From: Brockia lithotrophica
Lineage (GTDB): Bacteria; Bacillota; Bacilli; Thermicanales; DSM-22653
Assembly (NCBI GenBank): GCA_003050565.1
Contig: PEBW01000001.1
Location: 293,519-357,518, forward strand
Reading direction: 5' to 3'
DNA: 64,000 nt
Shown: piece by piece, positions 37,144 through 50,664 of the stretch
Numbering within the stretch: position 1 is the stretch's first letter
Layout of the letters: every line of letters starts with the position of its first letter
Translations under genes and position numbers: made by a program
The notes under the pieces: model-generated
Databases searched by the model: none
Seen by the model: only the letters and a program-made list of their open reading frames with translations
Told to the model about the DNA's origin: nothing

Positions 37144-37215
37144 CCGTACCCGTCCGAATCCACAGGTACATCCCGTGGGGATCCGAGACCGGACGGGTTG
37201 TCCACAGGATCCACG
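37130..37215. other. oriC region 2: DnaA boxes between dnaA and dnaN
   Basis: Boxes include AGTGGATAA at the dnaA stop, GAATCCACA near 37155, TTGTCCACA near 37199 and GATCCACGA just after. In Bacillus the unwinding element lies on this side of dnaA. A short AT-rich stretch and the inverted repeat CTTCTCT/AGAGAAG follow near 37240-37262, just before dnaN. Confidence 0.75.
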
Positions 37216-37280
37216 AGCTACGACGCATACGACGTACTTCTCTTTACAACCATAGAGAAGAGAAAGGATGCGTTCCCCCC

Positions 37281-38387
37281 ATGCAGCTGCACGTCGAACG
37301 GGAAGTGCTTTTTTCCGCCGTGCAACAGGCGATCCGCGCCGTCGACGCCCGCGTCGCCTTGCCGATCCTCTCGGGACTTTACCTCGAAGTTGTGGGCGAT
37401 CGCCTGGTGATCGCCGGCGCGAGCGGAGAACTGTACGTGCGCGTCCAGATCCCCGTGGACCTCGCCGCCGAAGAAGGGCGCACGGTTTTGCCCGCGCGCT
37501 TCTTTTTCAACCTTTTGCGTCGCCTGCCCTCGGGCCCCGTAGAAATCGCCGTGGAGGAGGAGCGCGTACGCGTCCGCCAAGGCGACGTGGAGTTCCGCTT
37601 GAGCCCCATGGATCCCGAGGACTTTCCTCCCTTTCCCGAGGAAGTTGGAGCGGTGAGCATTTCCCTCGCCGGCGAGAGGTTGGAGCGGGCCCTGCGGAGC
37701 GTGCTCTTTGCCGCCAGCTCGAGCGACACGCGCCCCATTCTCAAGGGCGTTCGCTGGCGTGCGGCAGGCGAGGAACTCGTCTTCGTCGCCACGGATAGCC
37801 ACCGGCTCGCCCGGCGGGTTCTCCCCCTCGAGATCCCCGTAGACCCTCCCGTCGAAGCGATTCCCCCGGCTGCCCGCCTGGAAGACATCCTCCCGCTCCT
37901 GGACGAAGCAGACCTGTGGCGCCTTACCTTCGGCAAGAGCACCCTCGTCTTTCGCAGGGAGGGGTTGGAGATCGCCCTCCGCCTCCTCGAGGGGGTGTAT
38001 CCCGAAACAGACAACCTACTCACCTTGGAGGCGCAAACGACCTTTCTCGTAGCCGTAGAGCCGTTCCGAGAAGCGCTCGAACGTGCGGCCCTCGTGGTGC
38101 AAAAGAGCGCTCAGCCGACGGTTCGCCTAGATGCCGAGGGAGGAGCCCTCGTATTGAGCGCCAACCACCCAGAGCTCGGAAGCTATCGGGAAATCCTCCC
38201 CGTAGAGGGGTTCGAAGGGGAAAAGCTGAGCATCTGGTTCAACGTCCGCTACCTTCTGGAGGCGCTCAAGGGTTGGGAGGAGGAAAGGGCCGTCCTTCAG
38301 TTCAACGGGTCGTGGAAGCCGTTCCTCGTGCGTCCCGAGCTCGACCCCGGTTGGGTGCACCTCATCGTCCCCGTGAAGATCCCGTAA
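37281..38387 (+). CDS. dnaN: DNA polymerase III sliding clamp (beta subunit)
   Basis: 368 residues in three similar domains; ATG at 37281 with AAAGGA about 12 nt upstream. Start LHVEREVLFSAVQQAIRAVDAR, the middle GVRWRAAGEELVFVATDSHRLARR, and the end HLIVPVKIP (usual PMR loop replaced by PVKI). It dimerises as a ring around DNA. In Bacillus a small yaaA gene separates dnaN and recF; here recF follows by 21 bp, without it. Confidence 0.97.
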   Translation: MQLHVEREVLFSAVQQAIRAVDARVALPILSGLYLEVVGDRLVIAGASGELYVRVQIPVDLAAEEGRTVLPARFFFNLLRRLPSGPVEIAVEEERVRVRQGDVEFRLSPMDPEDFPPFPEEVGAVSISLAGERLERALRSVLFAASSSDTRPILKGVRWRAAGEELVFVATDSHRLARRVLPLEIPVDPPVEAIPPAARLEDILPLLDEADLWRLTFGKSTLVFRREGLEIALRLLEGVYPETDNLLTLEAQTTFLVAVEPFREALERAALVVQKSAQPTVRLDAEGGALVLSANHPELGSYREILPVEGFEGEKLSIWFNVRYLLEALKGWEEERAVLQFNGSWKPFLVRPELDPGWVHLIVPVKIP

Positions 38388-38408
38388 TAAGTCGGGTAGG
38401 GGTTCCGC

Positions 38409-41526
<3,118 letters not shown>

Positions 41527-41575
41527 AGGGATGCGGTGTTGTGCTCCGGATCCCCGCGGTTAAGGAGGGGTCGAG

Positions 41576-44029
41576 GTGGCTTTAGATTCCCGCATCGAGC
41601 CGGTGGACATCGCCCACGAGATGCGACAGTCGTTCCTCGACTACGCGATGAGCGTCATCGTGAGCCGCGCCCTCCCCGACGTCCGGGACGGGCTTAAGCC
41701 GGTGCAAAGGCGAATCCTGTACGACATGCTCGAGGAAGGTCTCACCCCCGACAAGCCGTACCGGAAATCGGCGACGATCGTGGGCACCGTGCTGGCGCGG
41801 TACCATCCGCACGGAGATGCGGCCGTGTACGAGACGCTCGTTCGCATGGCGCAACCCTTTTCCTACCGCTACCCTCTCGTAGACGGACAGGGGAACTTCG
41901 GTTCCGTGGACGGGGATTCGGCGGCGGCAATGCGCTACACGGAGGCGCGCCTGTCGCCCCTCGCCCTTGAGCTCTTGCGCGACATTCACAAGGATACGGT
42001 GGACTTCCGAGACAACTTCGACGCCTCGCGCAAGGAGCCCGTCGTCCTCCCCGCCCGTTTCCCCAATTTGCTCGTGAACGGTTCGCAAGGAATCGCCGTC
42101 GGGATGGCCACGAACATCCCGCCGCACAACCTCGGGGAGGCCATAGACGCCGTCCTCCTCCTCATGGAACGGCCCGACGCCTCCCTCGCGGAGATCCTGC
42201 AGCGGCTTCCGGGGCCGGATTTTCCCACGGGTGGCGTGATTCTCGGGCGCGAGGGAATCCGGAAGGCATACGAGACGGGACGCGGGACGATCCGCATACG
42301 CGCTCATGCGGAGATCGAGAGCCTCTCCGGCGGGCGCTCGCGCATTGTCTTTACGGAAATTCCCTACCAGGTAAACAAGGCGAAGGTGGTAGAGCGGATC
42401 GCCGAACTCGTCCGCGACAAGGTGCTCGACGGCGTGACGGACGTCCGCGACGAGTCGAGCAAGGGGAAAATCCGCGTCGTCGTGGAGGTCCGCAAGGGAG
42501 CCGACCCGCGGGTGATCCTCAACCAGATCTATCGTCACACGGCCTTTCAGACTTCCTTCGGGATCATCTTCCTCGCCCTCGTGGAGGGGCGACCGGAAAT
42601 CTTGGGAATTCGCGATCTCCTCCTCCACTACCTCGCTCACCAGCGCGACGTCGTCCGTCGGCGGACGGTGCACGACCTCGAAAGGGCGGAGGCGCGCCTC
42701 CACATCGTGCAAGGTCTCATGCGCGCCGTCGACCTCGTGGACGTCCTCGTGCACCGATACGGTCCGATTCGCAGCGCACGCGACCGCAAGGAGGCCCGGG
42801 CGAACCTCTGCGCGCCGACGTTCGTCCTGGAGGGTGAGGCGTACGAGATGGGTTTCACGGAAGCTCAGGCGGACGCCATCTTGGACATGCGCCTCGAACA
42901 GCTCACCGGGCTTTCCATCGAAAAGTTGGCAGGCGAAGAAACCTCTCTGCGTCGTACGATTGCCGACCTGCGGGCGATTCTCGAGTCGCCGGCGCGTCTC
43001 GACGAAGTGGTGCGCGAAGAGCTGCTCGACGTGCGGAAGAAGTTTGCCGACGAGCGGCGCACGCGGATTCTCGACGAAGACGGCTCCTTCGAAGCCACGG
43101 ACCTCATTGCCGACGAGCCCTTCGTCGTCACGCTCAGCGAGGGAGGGTATATGCGGCGTACGGATCCGAGTACCTACCGCGCTCAGCGGCGCGGCGGGAA
43201 AGGGGTTCTCGGCGTCCGCGGCCGGGAGGACGTGATCGTCCACGTCGTCCACGCGAACGCGCACGACACACTTCTCTTCTTCACGAACCGCGGCCGTGTT
43301 TATCCCCTCCTCGTGCACGAAATCCCCGAGCAAGGGCGGACGACGCGCGGTTCCCATCTCGCCAACTTCCTCCCCCTTGCGCCGGAGGAGCGCGTCACGG
43401 CCCTACTCCCCTACCGCGTTACCGACGCCGGGGACCTCGTCTTCGCCACGCGTTTGGGATACGTGAAGCGCGTGTCGACGGAGGAATTCCGTTCCCTTCG
43501 GAGAAGCGGCCTCGTCGCCCTATCCCTCGAAAAAGGAGACGAGCTCGTGGGCGTACGAAAGCTCGGAGCACGGGAAGAGGACATCTTCCTCGTCACGCAG
43601 GAAGGCATGGCCATCCGCTTTCCCGTGCAGGACGTCCGGGCGATGGGAAGGCAGGCGCGCGGCGTTCGCGGCATTCGCCTAAAGGCGGGTGACGTCGTAG
43701 TTGCCTTGGAGAGCGTTCGCGACGGAGACGAGCTCTTCTTCGCTACGGAACTCGGTTTCGGCAAGCGTACGCCTGCGGCGGAGTTTCGACCTCAGAGTCG
43801 CGGGGGACAGGGGGTTCGCGCCGTTGCGAGGCAGGCGGGGGCGCTCGTCGCCGCCGCCGGTGTGCGTGAGAACGACGACCTTCTCCTCGTAACCCGGCGG
43901 GGGCAGGTTATCCGCATGTCCGTGCGCCAAGTACCCGTCCTCGGCCGGGCGGCACGGGGTGTCCGCCTCGTGCGCCTAGAACCGGCAGATACGCTTCAGA
44001 CTTTGGCCTGTATTCCCGCAGAGGAGTGA
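41576..44029 (+). CDS. gyrA: DNA gyrase subunit A
   Basis: 817 residues; GTG at 41576 with GGAGGGG 5 nt upstream. The breakage-reunion domain contains the catalytic Tyr in [18 protein letters not shown], and the C-terminal beta-pinwheel has the GyrA box QRRGGKG, which marks a gyrase and not topoisomerase IV. In the quinolone-resistance loop the sequence is [20 protein letters not shown], so the position equal to Ser83 of E. coli is Ala. It ends at a bidirectional terminator. Confidence 0.97.
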   Translation: MALDSRIEPVDIAHEMRQSFLDYAMSVIVSRALPDVRDGLKPVQRRILYDMLEEGLTPDKPYRKSATIVGTVLARYHPHGDAAVYETLVRMAQPFSYRYPLVDGQGNFGSVDGDSAAAMRYTEARLSPLALELLRDIHKDTVDFRDNFDASRKEPVVLPARFPNLLVNGSQGIAVGMATNIPPHNLGEAIDAVLLLMERPDASLAEILQRLPGPDFPTGGVILGREGIRKAYETGRGTIRIRAHAEIESLSGGRSRIVFTEIPYQVNKAKVVERIAELVRDKVLDGVTDVRDESSKGKIRVVVEVRKGADPRVILNQIYRHTAFQTSFGIIFLALVEGRPEILGIRDLLLHYLAHQRDVVRRRTVHDLERAEARLHIVQGLMRAVDLVDVLVHRYGPIRSARDRKEARANLCAPTFVLEGEAYEMGFTEAQADAILDMRLEQLTGLSIEKLAGEETSLRRTIADLRAILESPARLDEVVREELLDVRKKFADERRTRILDEDGSFEATDLIADEPFVVTLSEGGYMRRTDPSTYRAQRRGGKGVLGVRGREDVIVHVVHANAHDTLLFFTNRGRVYPLLVHEIPEQGRTTRGSHLANFLPLAPEERVTALLPYRVTDAGDLVFATRLGYVKRVSTEEFRSLRRSGLVALSLEKGDELVGVRKLGAREEDIFLVTQEGMAIRFPVQDVRAMGRQARGVRGIRLKAGDVVVALESVRDGDELFFATELGFGKRTPAAEFRPQSRGGQGVRAVARQAGALVAAAGVRENDDLLLVTRRGQVIRMSVRQVPVLGRAARGVRLVRLEPADTLQTLACIPAEE

Positions 44030-44051
44030 CGCGGTCTTTCGTCCAAGTTCC

Positions 44052-44083
44052 AAAAGGCGACCTCGGAAGGAGGTCGCCTTTTT
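44052..44083. terminator. Bidirectional terminator between gyrA and transketolase N half
   Basis: Stem AGGCGACCTC / GAGGTCGCCT with T residues after it and A residues before it. Convergent genes end on either side (gyrA at 44029, transketolase at 44122), so it can serve both strands. Confidence 0.93.
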
Positions 44084-44121
44084 CGTACGGAGAAACCCGG
44101 AGAAGCGAGTGGATCCGGCAT

Positions 44122-44982
44122 TTACAGCTCGAGCGGGATTTCCCGGACGTTTACGCCGAGTTCCTCGAGGGCGCGCAGCGCGTCTTCGCGCGTGAGCACT
44201 TCGGCGTGCCAGCGGTTTTCGTTTTCCATAAAGGAGATCCCCTTCCCCTTCACCGTACGTGCGAGGATGAGGGTGGGCTTCTGCGCGTATCCGACGTTTT
44301 CTAAAGCAGGGATGAGTTCCTCGAAGGAGTGGCCGTCGACGGGGATCACCGACCAGCGAAAGGACTCCCACTTGGCGATGATCGGTTCGAGGGCCACGAC
44401 CTCTTCCGTGTCCCCGCCGTGCTGAAGGCGGTTGCGGTCTACGATGGCGACGAGGTTGTTCAGGCGGAGGTGTCCCGCCGCAAGGGCCGCCTCCCACACC
44501 GCCCCGTCCTGGAGTTCCCCGTCTCCGAGAAGGGCGAAGACGCGCACCCCGCTCTTCCGCCTTTTCGCTCCGAGCGCCATGCCCACGGCGACCGCGAGCC
44601 CTTGCCCCGGAATCCCCGTGCTCATGTCGATGCCGGGAACCGCGCGCATTTCGGGAAAGGAAGGGATACTCCCGGGAGAACGGGCGAGAAGGTCTTCCAG
44701 CGAGAAAAAGCCCCGTTCGGCGAGCGTCGCGTACAGTGCCACGGCCGCATGGCCCTTGGAGAGGACAAAGCGGTCGCGTTCCGGATCGTTGGGACGCTCC
44801 GGATCGACGTGAAGGACGCGGAAATAGAGGGCGGTGAGGATGTCCACGGCGGAGAGGGCACCGCCTACGTAGCCCTTTCCCTGGCGGAGGAGGAGGCGGA
44901 TCACGTCCTGGCGTACCTTGCGGGCCTTGTCCTCGAGATCGCGGTACCCGCCGGCTGCGGAGACCTGCCTGTTACCCGACAA
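44122..44982 (-). CDS. Transketolase, N-terminal (TPP-binding) subunit
   Basis: 286 residues from the TTG at 44982 (GAAGGGGG 7 nt upstream), overlapping the prk stop by 11 bp. It has the TPP-binding motif GDGELQDGAVWEAALAAGHLRLNNLVAIVDRN and the KGHAAVALYATLAERG block. It is a half transketolase, so it needs a C-terminal partner; the likely one is the gene at 54719, nine kb away. In the Calvin and pentose-phosphate pathways it moves two-carbon units. It is the last gene of the rbcL-rbcS-prk run. Confidence 0.93.
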   Translation of the reverse strand: MSGNRQVSAAGGYRDLEDKARKVRQDVIRLLLRQGKGYVGGALSAVDILTALYFRVLHVDPERPNDPERDRFVLSKGHAAVALYATLAERGFFSLEDLLARSPGSIPSFPEMRAVPGIDMSTGIPGQGLAVAVGMALGAKRRKSGVRVFALLGDGELQDGAVWEAALAAGHLRLNNLVAIVDRNRLQHGGDTEEVVALEPIIAKWESFRWSVIPVDGHSFEELIPALENVGYAQKPTLILARTVKGKGISFMENENRWHAEVLTREDALRALEELGVNVREIPLEL

Positions 44983-45883
44983 CGGAACGCCCCCTTCCCT
45001 CGAAGGTCGCGTCGAGTTCCTGGCGGATGGCTTCGAGGCGCGAGGTGAGGATGGCCAGCGCGAGCTGGTACGGCATGATGAAGGGGGCATGGGTGATCTT
45101 TCCGAGGATCGCTCCTCCCCGCGGCCCCATGTGCTCCAGGAGGACGTGCGCCGTGGAGACGGGAATCGCTTGCGAAAAGGAAAGGGAGAGGAATTCTCGA
45201 CCGCCTATCCAATCGCGCTTGGGCTGCACGTAGATTTCCGAGATTCGCTCGAGCTTTTCCTTGAGCCAGGGGCTGTGCGCAGGTTCCTTGAATTCCACAC
45301 CTACGGCGTCGGGACGTTCGTCCTCCAAGGGGAAGAGCTTCACGATGGTATCCGCCATGGCGAGCTGCGGCTCCACGAAATTGCGGATGTCCCACTGACG
45401 CTTGCGGATCTCCGCGAGGACCTCCTCGACCGTGTACCCGCGAGCCGTGGCGTCGCGCAGGATCTTCCACCGCACCTTGAGTTCCTCGTGCGTATCGTAG
45501 TAGATCTTGAGGTCGTACATGTCCGCGGCGACCTGAAAGAGGAAGGGGTGAAGCCCTTCCACGATCACGTACGGCCGCGGCTCCACCCAGACCGGGTCGT
45601 CGAAATCCCCCGTGTCGTGGTTGTACACGGGGCGAAGCACCTTCTCGCCTTTGCGCAGGCGGTAGAGGTGGTCGATGAACAGCCCGAGGTTGTTTGCCCG
45701 CGGATGGAGAGCGGTGATGTTCACCGCCTTGCGTTCCTGGCGATTTAGGGAATGGTATCCGTCGAGTTCGATGACGCTCACGCGATCGCTGCCGAGGAGT
45801 TTTGCGAGTTGGGCCACGAGAGAGCTCTTTCCGGCCCCGCTGTCGCCGGCGATGCCGATGAGCACGGGACGAACCGAATGCAT
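44972..45883 (-). CDS. prk: Phosphoribulokinase (plant/cyanobacterial type)
   Basis: 303 residues from the ATG at 45883, with AAGGAGG 8 nt upstream. Walker A PVLIGIAGDSGAGKSSLV, then ELDGYHSLNRQERK, ITALHPRANNLGL and YNHDTGDF, and the VEGLHPFL motif, all as in the eukaryote/cyanobacterium-like class. It makes ribulose-1,5-bisphosphate, the Rubisco substrate. The proteobacterial class I enzyme has a different N-terminal motif. It lies 254 bp after rbcS, with possible regulatory repeats between them. Redox-regulating Cys pairs of plant enzymes are not seen. Confidence 0.95.
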   Translation of the reverse strand: MHSVRPVLIGIAGDSGAGKSSLVAQLAKLLGSDRVSVIELDGYHSLNRQERKAVNITALHPRANNLGLFIDHLYRLRKGEKVLRPVYNHDTGDFDDPVWVEPRPYVIVEGLHPFLFQVAADMYDLKIYYDTHEELKVRWKILRDATARGYTVEEVLAEIRKRQWDIRNFVEPQLAMADTIVKLFPLEDERPDAVGVEFKEPAHSPWLKEKLERISEIYVQPKRDWIGGREFLSLSFSQAIPVSTAHVLLEHMGPRGGAILGKITHAPFIMPYQLALAILTSRLEAIRQELDATFEGRGRSVVG

Positions 45884-45989
45884 CACGGTCGCCTCCTTCG
45901 CGCGTTGGCGCGGATGTAAGGTCGGGCGCAGCACCCCTTCGCGTGTAGGACGACCGGTGGCGGCGGGGGGAGCTTCCCTCCTAATCTTT

Positions 45990-46017
45990 CGATTTCTACT
46001 AGACGATTTCTACTAGA
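45990..46017. repeat. Two tandem 14-bp repeats upstream of prk
   Basis: CGATTTCTACTAGA occurs twice in a row (45990-46003 and 46004-46017), about 107 bp before the prk start. On the minus strand it reads TCTAGTAGAAATCG, which resembles the 13-bp motif upstream of rbcL (TAGTACAGAAATG). Candidate operator. Confidence 0.85.
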
Positions 46018-46052
46018 ACGACAGAAGGGGAGGATGCGCCGGAATCGAACGT

Positions 46053-46070
46053 TGTACTAGTACAGAAATG
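46053..46070. promoter_or_regulatory. Palindrome with shared rbc motif, between rbcS and prk
   Basis: TGTACTAGTACA (46053-46064), a perfect palindrome, runs into TAGTACAGAAATG (46058-46070), which recurs exactly on the opposite strand upstream of rbcL. Putative binding site of a regulator of carbon-fixation genes. Confidence 0.55.
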
Positions 46071-46105
46071 CGTACACTCCGGTACCTTAAGAATATGCAG
46101 GGGAA

Positions 46106-46129
46106 GGGGGTACGTGCTCCCGTACCCCC
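46106..46129. other. Hairpin directly after rbcS
   Basis: Stem GGGGGTACG / CGTACCCCC with a 6-base loop, 7 bp past the rbcS stop. No T run follows on the minus strand, so it is less likely a full terminator than an mRNA-stabilising or attenuating element that sets the rbcLS to prk ratio. Confidence 0.75.
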
Positions 46130-46136
46130 CGTTCCT

Positions 46137-46535
46137 CTACTCCGCCGGACGGACGACGTAGCGCTGGGTAAAGCCCGGGCCCACCGCGCGCTCGAGCGTA
46201 AAGCCGCGTTCCTCTTTGGGCCGTTGGACGAGGAAGGAAAGGCGGGTCGTTTGCTTTCCGTAGCTTCGGTCGTAGGCGTTGATCCGGATGTACGCGTCCG
46301 GATTTTCCCGACGACAAGCCTCGAGTTCCGACAAGATCGTATCGCTGTCCTTGGCGTCAAAGAAGGGAATCTTCCACATTTCCCAGTAGACGTTTCGCGG
46401 GTGAGGATCGTAGGTGAATTCGATGTTCACGGCCCAACCGTTTGCGAGGGCGTAGGCGATTTGTTTCTTGATCTCCTCGTCCGTGAGCGGGGGCAAGTAC
46501 GAAAAGGCTCCGTGTCGAAGCACGAAGTTTCCCAC
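46137..46535 (-). CDS. rbcS: Rubisco small subunit (red-type-like)
   Basis: 132 residues from the GTG at 46535, with AAGGAGG 8 nt upstream; the longer frame overlaps rbcL. The sequence [40 protein letters not shown] and [18 protein letters not shown] aligns with red-type (proteobacterial and red algal) small subunits. The usual C-terminal hairpin of that class, which ends in a PEGARY-like tail and fills the central solvent channel, appears to be missing or shortened. It follows rbcL by 29 bp. Confidence 0.94.
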   Translation of the reverse strand: MGNFVLRHGAFSYLPPLTDEEIKKQIAYALANGWAVNIEFTYDPHPRNVYWEMWKIPFFDAKDSDTILSELEACRRENPDAYIRINAYDRSYGKQTTRLSFLVQRPKEERGFTLERAVGPGFTQRYVVRPAE

Positions 46536-46564
46536 GGCGATCTCCTCCTTCCCGTTCGTGAGGG

Positions 46565-48004
<1,440 letters not shown>

Positions 48005-48072
48005 TCACCTCGCGCGTGGTGTGCTTTCGCCGTTCGGCGGCGAAGCCGAATTGGGCCATCCTTTGTGCGCTC

Positions 48073-48101
48073 CAGTATACCAGGACAAAATCGAAAGTTC
48101 A
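48073..48101 (-). promoter_or_regulatory. Promoter of the rbcL operon
   Basis: Minus strand: -35 TTGAAC at 48096-48101, 17-bp spacer, -10 TATACT at 48073-48078, 75 bp upstream of the ATG. The hexamers and flanks (ATTGAACTTTC, GGTATACTG) are the same as those of the transaldolase gene promoter at 56373. Confidence 0.88.
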
Positions 48102-48128
48102 ATACCCAAAATACAGGTGAAGCGTTTA

Positions 48129-48141
48129 CATTTCTGTACTA
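48129..48141 (-). promoter_or_regulatory. Candidate operator upstream of the rbcL promoter
   Basis: TAGTACAGAAATG on the minus strand, about 63-75 bp before the expected transcript start, the distance where LysR-type CbbR proteins bind. It also occurs between rbcS and prk (46058-46070). The regulator is not in the window. Confidence 0.5.
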
Positions 48142-48202
48142 TAACATGAGCGCCACGGGGATCCTCCGCACTGGTTTCCTTACCGCCGCCTCGGCAAACG
48201 GG

Positions 48203-48232
48203 CAAAAAAACCCCCGCGGAAATCCGCGGGGG
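48203..48232 (-). terminator. Intrinsic terminator after serS
   Basis: Minus-strand stem CCCCCGCGGA / TCCGCGGGGG followed by seven T residues. It lies 30 bp past the serS stop and upstream of the rbcL promoter, so it insulates the Rubisco genes from serS. Confidence 0.95.
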
Positions 48233-48261
48233 AATTCGGGCTGCGCCGCATTGCGCGGCTC

Positions 48262-49524
48262 CTAGCCGATGTACGCCTTTCCGCCCACGTAGGGGCGTAG
48301 GGCTTCGGGAATCCGGATCCTTCCGTCCTCCATCTGGTGGTTTTCCAGAAGGGCGATGAGGATTCGCGGCGAGGCGATGGCCGTGTTGTTCAGCGTGTAC
48401 ACGTACGCGAGGGAACCGTCGGACTTTCGGTAGCGAATCTTGAGACGCCGCGCCTGAAAGTCGTGGAAGGTAGAGCAGGAGTGCGTCTCTCCGTAAGCAC
48501 CGCGTGAGGGCATCCACGTCTCGATGTCGTGTTTGCGGACCTGCCCTTGGCCCATGTCTCCCGTGGCGATTTGGACGACGCGGTAGGGAAGTTCGAGGCG
48601 GCGGAGGAGTTCCTCGGCGTTTTCCAAAAGCTCCATGTGCAGCCGGTAGGAGAGGTCCTCGTCAGCCGGTGCGAGGATGACCTGTTCGACCTTGGAAAAC
48701 TGGTGGACGCGGTAGAGCCCAAAGGTGTCTCGCCCAGCCGAACCGACCTCGCGGCGAAAGGCTTCGGAGATCCCCGCGTACCGAAGGGGAAGGTCCTCTT
48801 CGCGGAGGATTTCCTCCGCGTGGTACGCCACGAGAGACACTTCGGCCGTCCCCACGAGGTACTTTTCGTCTTCCGGAATGTGGTACGCCTGCTCGCGCCC
48901 GAGGGGGAAGTATCCGGTTCCCTCCATGGCGAAGGCGTTTACGAGGACGGGAACGTACATGAGGGTGAACCCTCGTTCCCGCAGAAGGTCCAGGGCGAGT
49001 CGGAGCACGCCGAAGTGGAGGAGCACGCCGTCGTTCTTCAGAAAGTACGAACGGCTCCCCGCCACCTTGACCCCCCGTTCCACGTCGAGCATGTCGTGCA
49101 GGAGCATGAGCTCCACGTGGTTTTTCGGGGGAAAGGCGAAGCTCGGGGGTTCGCCGACCCGCTTCACCTCTCGGTTTGCGGATTCGTCGCCTACCGGGGT
49201 GTCGGGGGAAGGAGGGTTGGGGACGAGGAGCATGAGCGCGTGAAACTCCTCGAGGACAGCGGCGAGCTCCGCTTCCTTTTCCCGGATCGTCTCGCCTATT
49301 TGTCGAGTCTCCTCGCGCAACCGTTCTCGTTCTTCCGGAGGGAGCGTGGGGATACGCCGCGAGTTTTCGTTGCGCCGCTGCTTGAGCGCCTCGACCTCCT
49401 GGAGGAGTTCCCTTCGCCTTTCGTCGACCGCGAGAAGACGGTCGATGTCCACCTCGATCCCCTTCAGGCGCGCCGCTTCCTTGATGCGCTCGGCGTGCGC
49501 ACGGATGAAGCGGATGTCGAGCAA
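48262..49524 (-). CDS. serS: Seryl-tRNA synthetase
   Basis: 420 residues; TTG at 49524 with GGAGAGGGA upstream. N-terminal antiparallel coiled coil (about 1-100) that grips the tRNA-Ser long arm, then the class II core: motif 2 SEAFRREVGSAGRDTFGLYRVHQFSKVEQ and motif 3 LNNTAIASPRILIALLENHQ. In Bacillus, serS follows pdxS-pdxT; here it follows pdxS directly. No T-box fits in the 102-bp gap upstream. Confidence 0.97.
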   Translation of the reverse strand: MLDIRFIRAHAERIKEAARLKGIEVDIDRLLAVDERRRELLQEVEALKQRRNENSRRIPTLPPEERERLREETRQIGETIREKEAELAAVLEEFHALMLLVPNPPSPDTPVGDESANREVKRVGEPPSFAFPPKNHVELMLLHDMLDVERGVKVAGSRSYFLKNDGVLLHFGVLRLALDLLRERGFTLMYVPVLVNAFAMEGTGYFPLGREQAYHIPEDEKYLVGTAEVSLVAYHAEEILREEDLPLRYAGISEAFRREVGSAGRDTFGLYRVHQFSKVEQVILAPADEDLSYRLHMELLENAEELLRRLELPYRVVQIATGDMGQGQVRKHDIETWMPSRGAYGETHSCSTFHDFQARRLKIRYRKSDGSLAYVYTLNNTAIASPRILIALLENHQMEDGRIRIPEALRPYVGGKAYIG

Positions 49525-49626
49525 CGAGATCTCCCTCTCCTTCGCTCACGGGGAGCGATCTTTCGACCGACAGGGCATCCGGCGGGGAGCTCGTCTCGCC
49601 TCCGTCCGCAAAAGCGGCTTCCGTCC

Positions 49627-50520
49627 TTACAGCCCCCGTTCGGCCATAAGCTGTTCGGGAGAGAGCCCCCGTACGTCAATTCCGGGCATCGCCGCTCCCA
49701 AACCTTTGGACACGTACAAGATCCGCTCGTAGTCTTCCGGATGCTTTACGGCTTCCACGATTGCCCGCGCGGTCTTTTCCGGGTTTTCGGACTTAAAGAT
49801 TCCCGAGCCGACGAACACGCCGTCCGCCCCGAGATGAATCATGAGTGCCGCATCTGCGGGCGTGGCTACGCCGCCCGCCGCGAGGTTCGGGACGGGGAGC
49901 TTTCCGTGCTCGTGGACGTAGGCGAGAAGTTCGAGCGGCACCCCCAACTTCCGGGCCTCCGCTACGAGTCCTTCCTTGGGAAGCGCGCGCACTTCCTGGA
50001 TTTGGTGGTTGATCCGCCGCAGGTGGCGCACGGCTTCCACGATGTTCCCCGTACCCGCTTCCCCTTTCGTGCGGATCATGGCCGCCCCTTCGGCAATCCT
50101 CCGAAGGGCTTCCCCTAGGTCGCGGGCACCGCAGACGAAGGGCGTACGGAAGGTCGTCTTGTCGATGTGGTATTCCTCGTCTGCCGGGGTCAACACTTCG
50201 CTCTCGTCGATGAAGTCGACTCCGAGGGCTTCGTAGACGCGCGCCTCTAGGAAGTGGCCGATCCGCACCTTTGCCATGACCGGAATTCGAACGGCGCGCA
50301 TGATCTGCTCGACGAGGGCGGGATCCGCCATGCGCGCCACACCGCCCGCCGCGCGAATGTCCGCGGGAACGCGCTCCAGGGCCATTACGGCGCTTGCGCC
50401 GGCAGACTCGGCGATTTTTGCCTGCTCTACCGACGTGACGTCCATGATCACTCCGCCGCGGAAACGCTCTGCCACCGCGATTTTTTCCGGCGAGAGCACG
50501 CGTTCCAGGGACCAACTCAT
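49627..50520 (-). CDS. pdxS: Pyridoxal 5'-phosphate synthase subunit PdxS
   Basis: 297 residues; ATG at 50520 with GGAGG upstream. The (beta/alpha)8 barrel shows [30 protein letters not shown] with the catalytic Lys, and [20 protein letters not shown]. PdxS makes PLP from ribose-5-P, glyceraldehyde-3-P and ammonia from PdxT. The pdxT gene normally adjacent is absent here. Confidence 0.97.
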   Translation of the reverse strand: MSWSLERVLSPEKIAVAERFRGGVIMDVTSVEQAKIAESAGASAVMALERVPADIRAAGGVARMADPALVEQIMRAVRIPVMAKVRIGHFLEARVYEALGVDFIDESEVLTPADEEYHIDKTTFRTPFVCGARDLGEALRRIAEGAAMIRTKGEAGTGNIVEAVRHLRRINHQIQEVRALPKEGLVAEARKLGVPLELLAYVHEHGKLPVPNLAAGGVATPADAALMIHLGADGVFVGSGIFKSENPEKTARAIVEAVKHPEDYERILYVSKGLGAAMPGIDVRGLSPEQLMAERGL

Positions 50521-50585
50521 CTTCCGTCGCCTCCGGTACGTTCGAATCCCTTACGCGGAAACGGGTCGCGTAAGTTCACCGAGCT

Positions 50586-50591
50586 ATTATA
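50586..50591 (-). promoter_or_regulatory. -10-like element upstream of pdxS
   Basis: TATAAT on the minus strand, 66 bp before the pdxS ATG, with a weak ATGCAC at 17 bp. Probable promoter for pdxS and serS. Confidence 0.4.
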
Positions 50592-50664
50592 CCGCGAAGC
50601 GCCCGAAGGTGCATCTTCCGAAAGGAGGCTTCCCCTTCGTTGACCGAAAGGTTGCGGGGTTCCC

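Noticed and set aside
49525..49626. T-box leader for serS
   Set aside because: The gap is too short and has no specifier loop or TGG-containing bulge that I can see.
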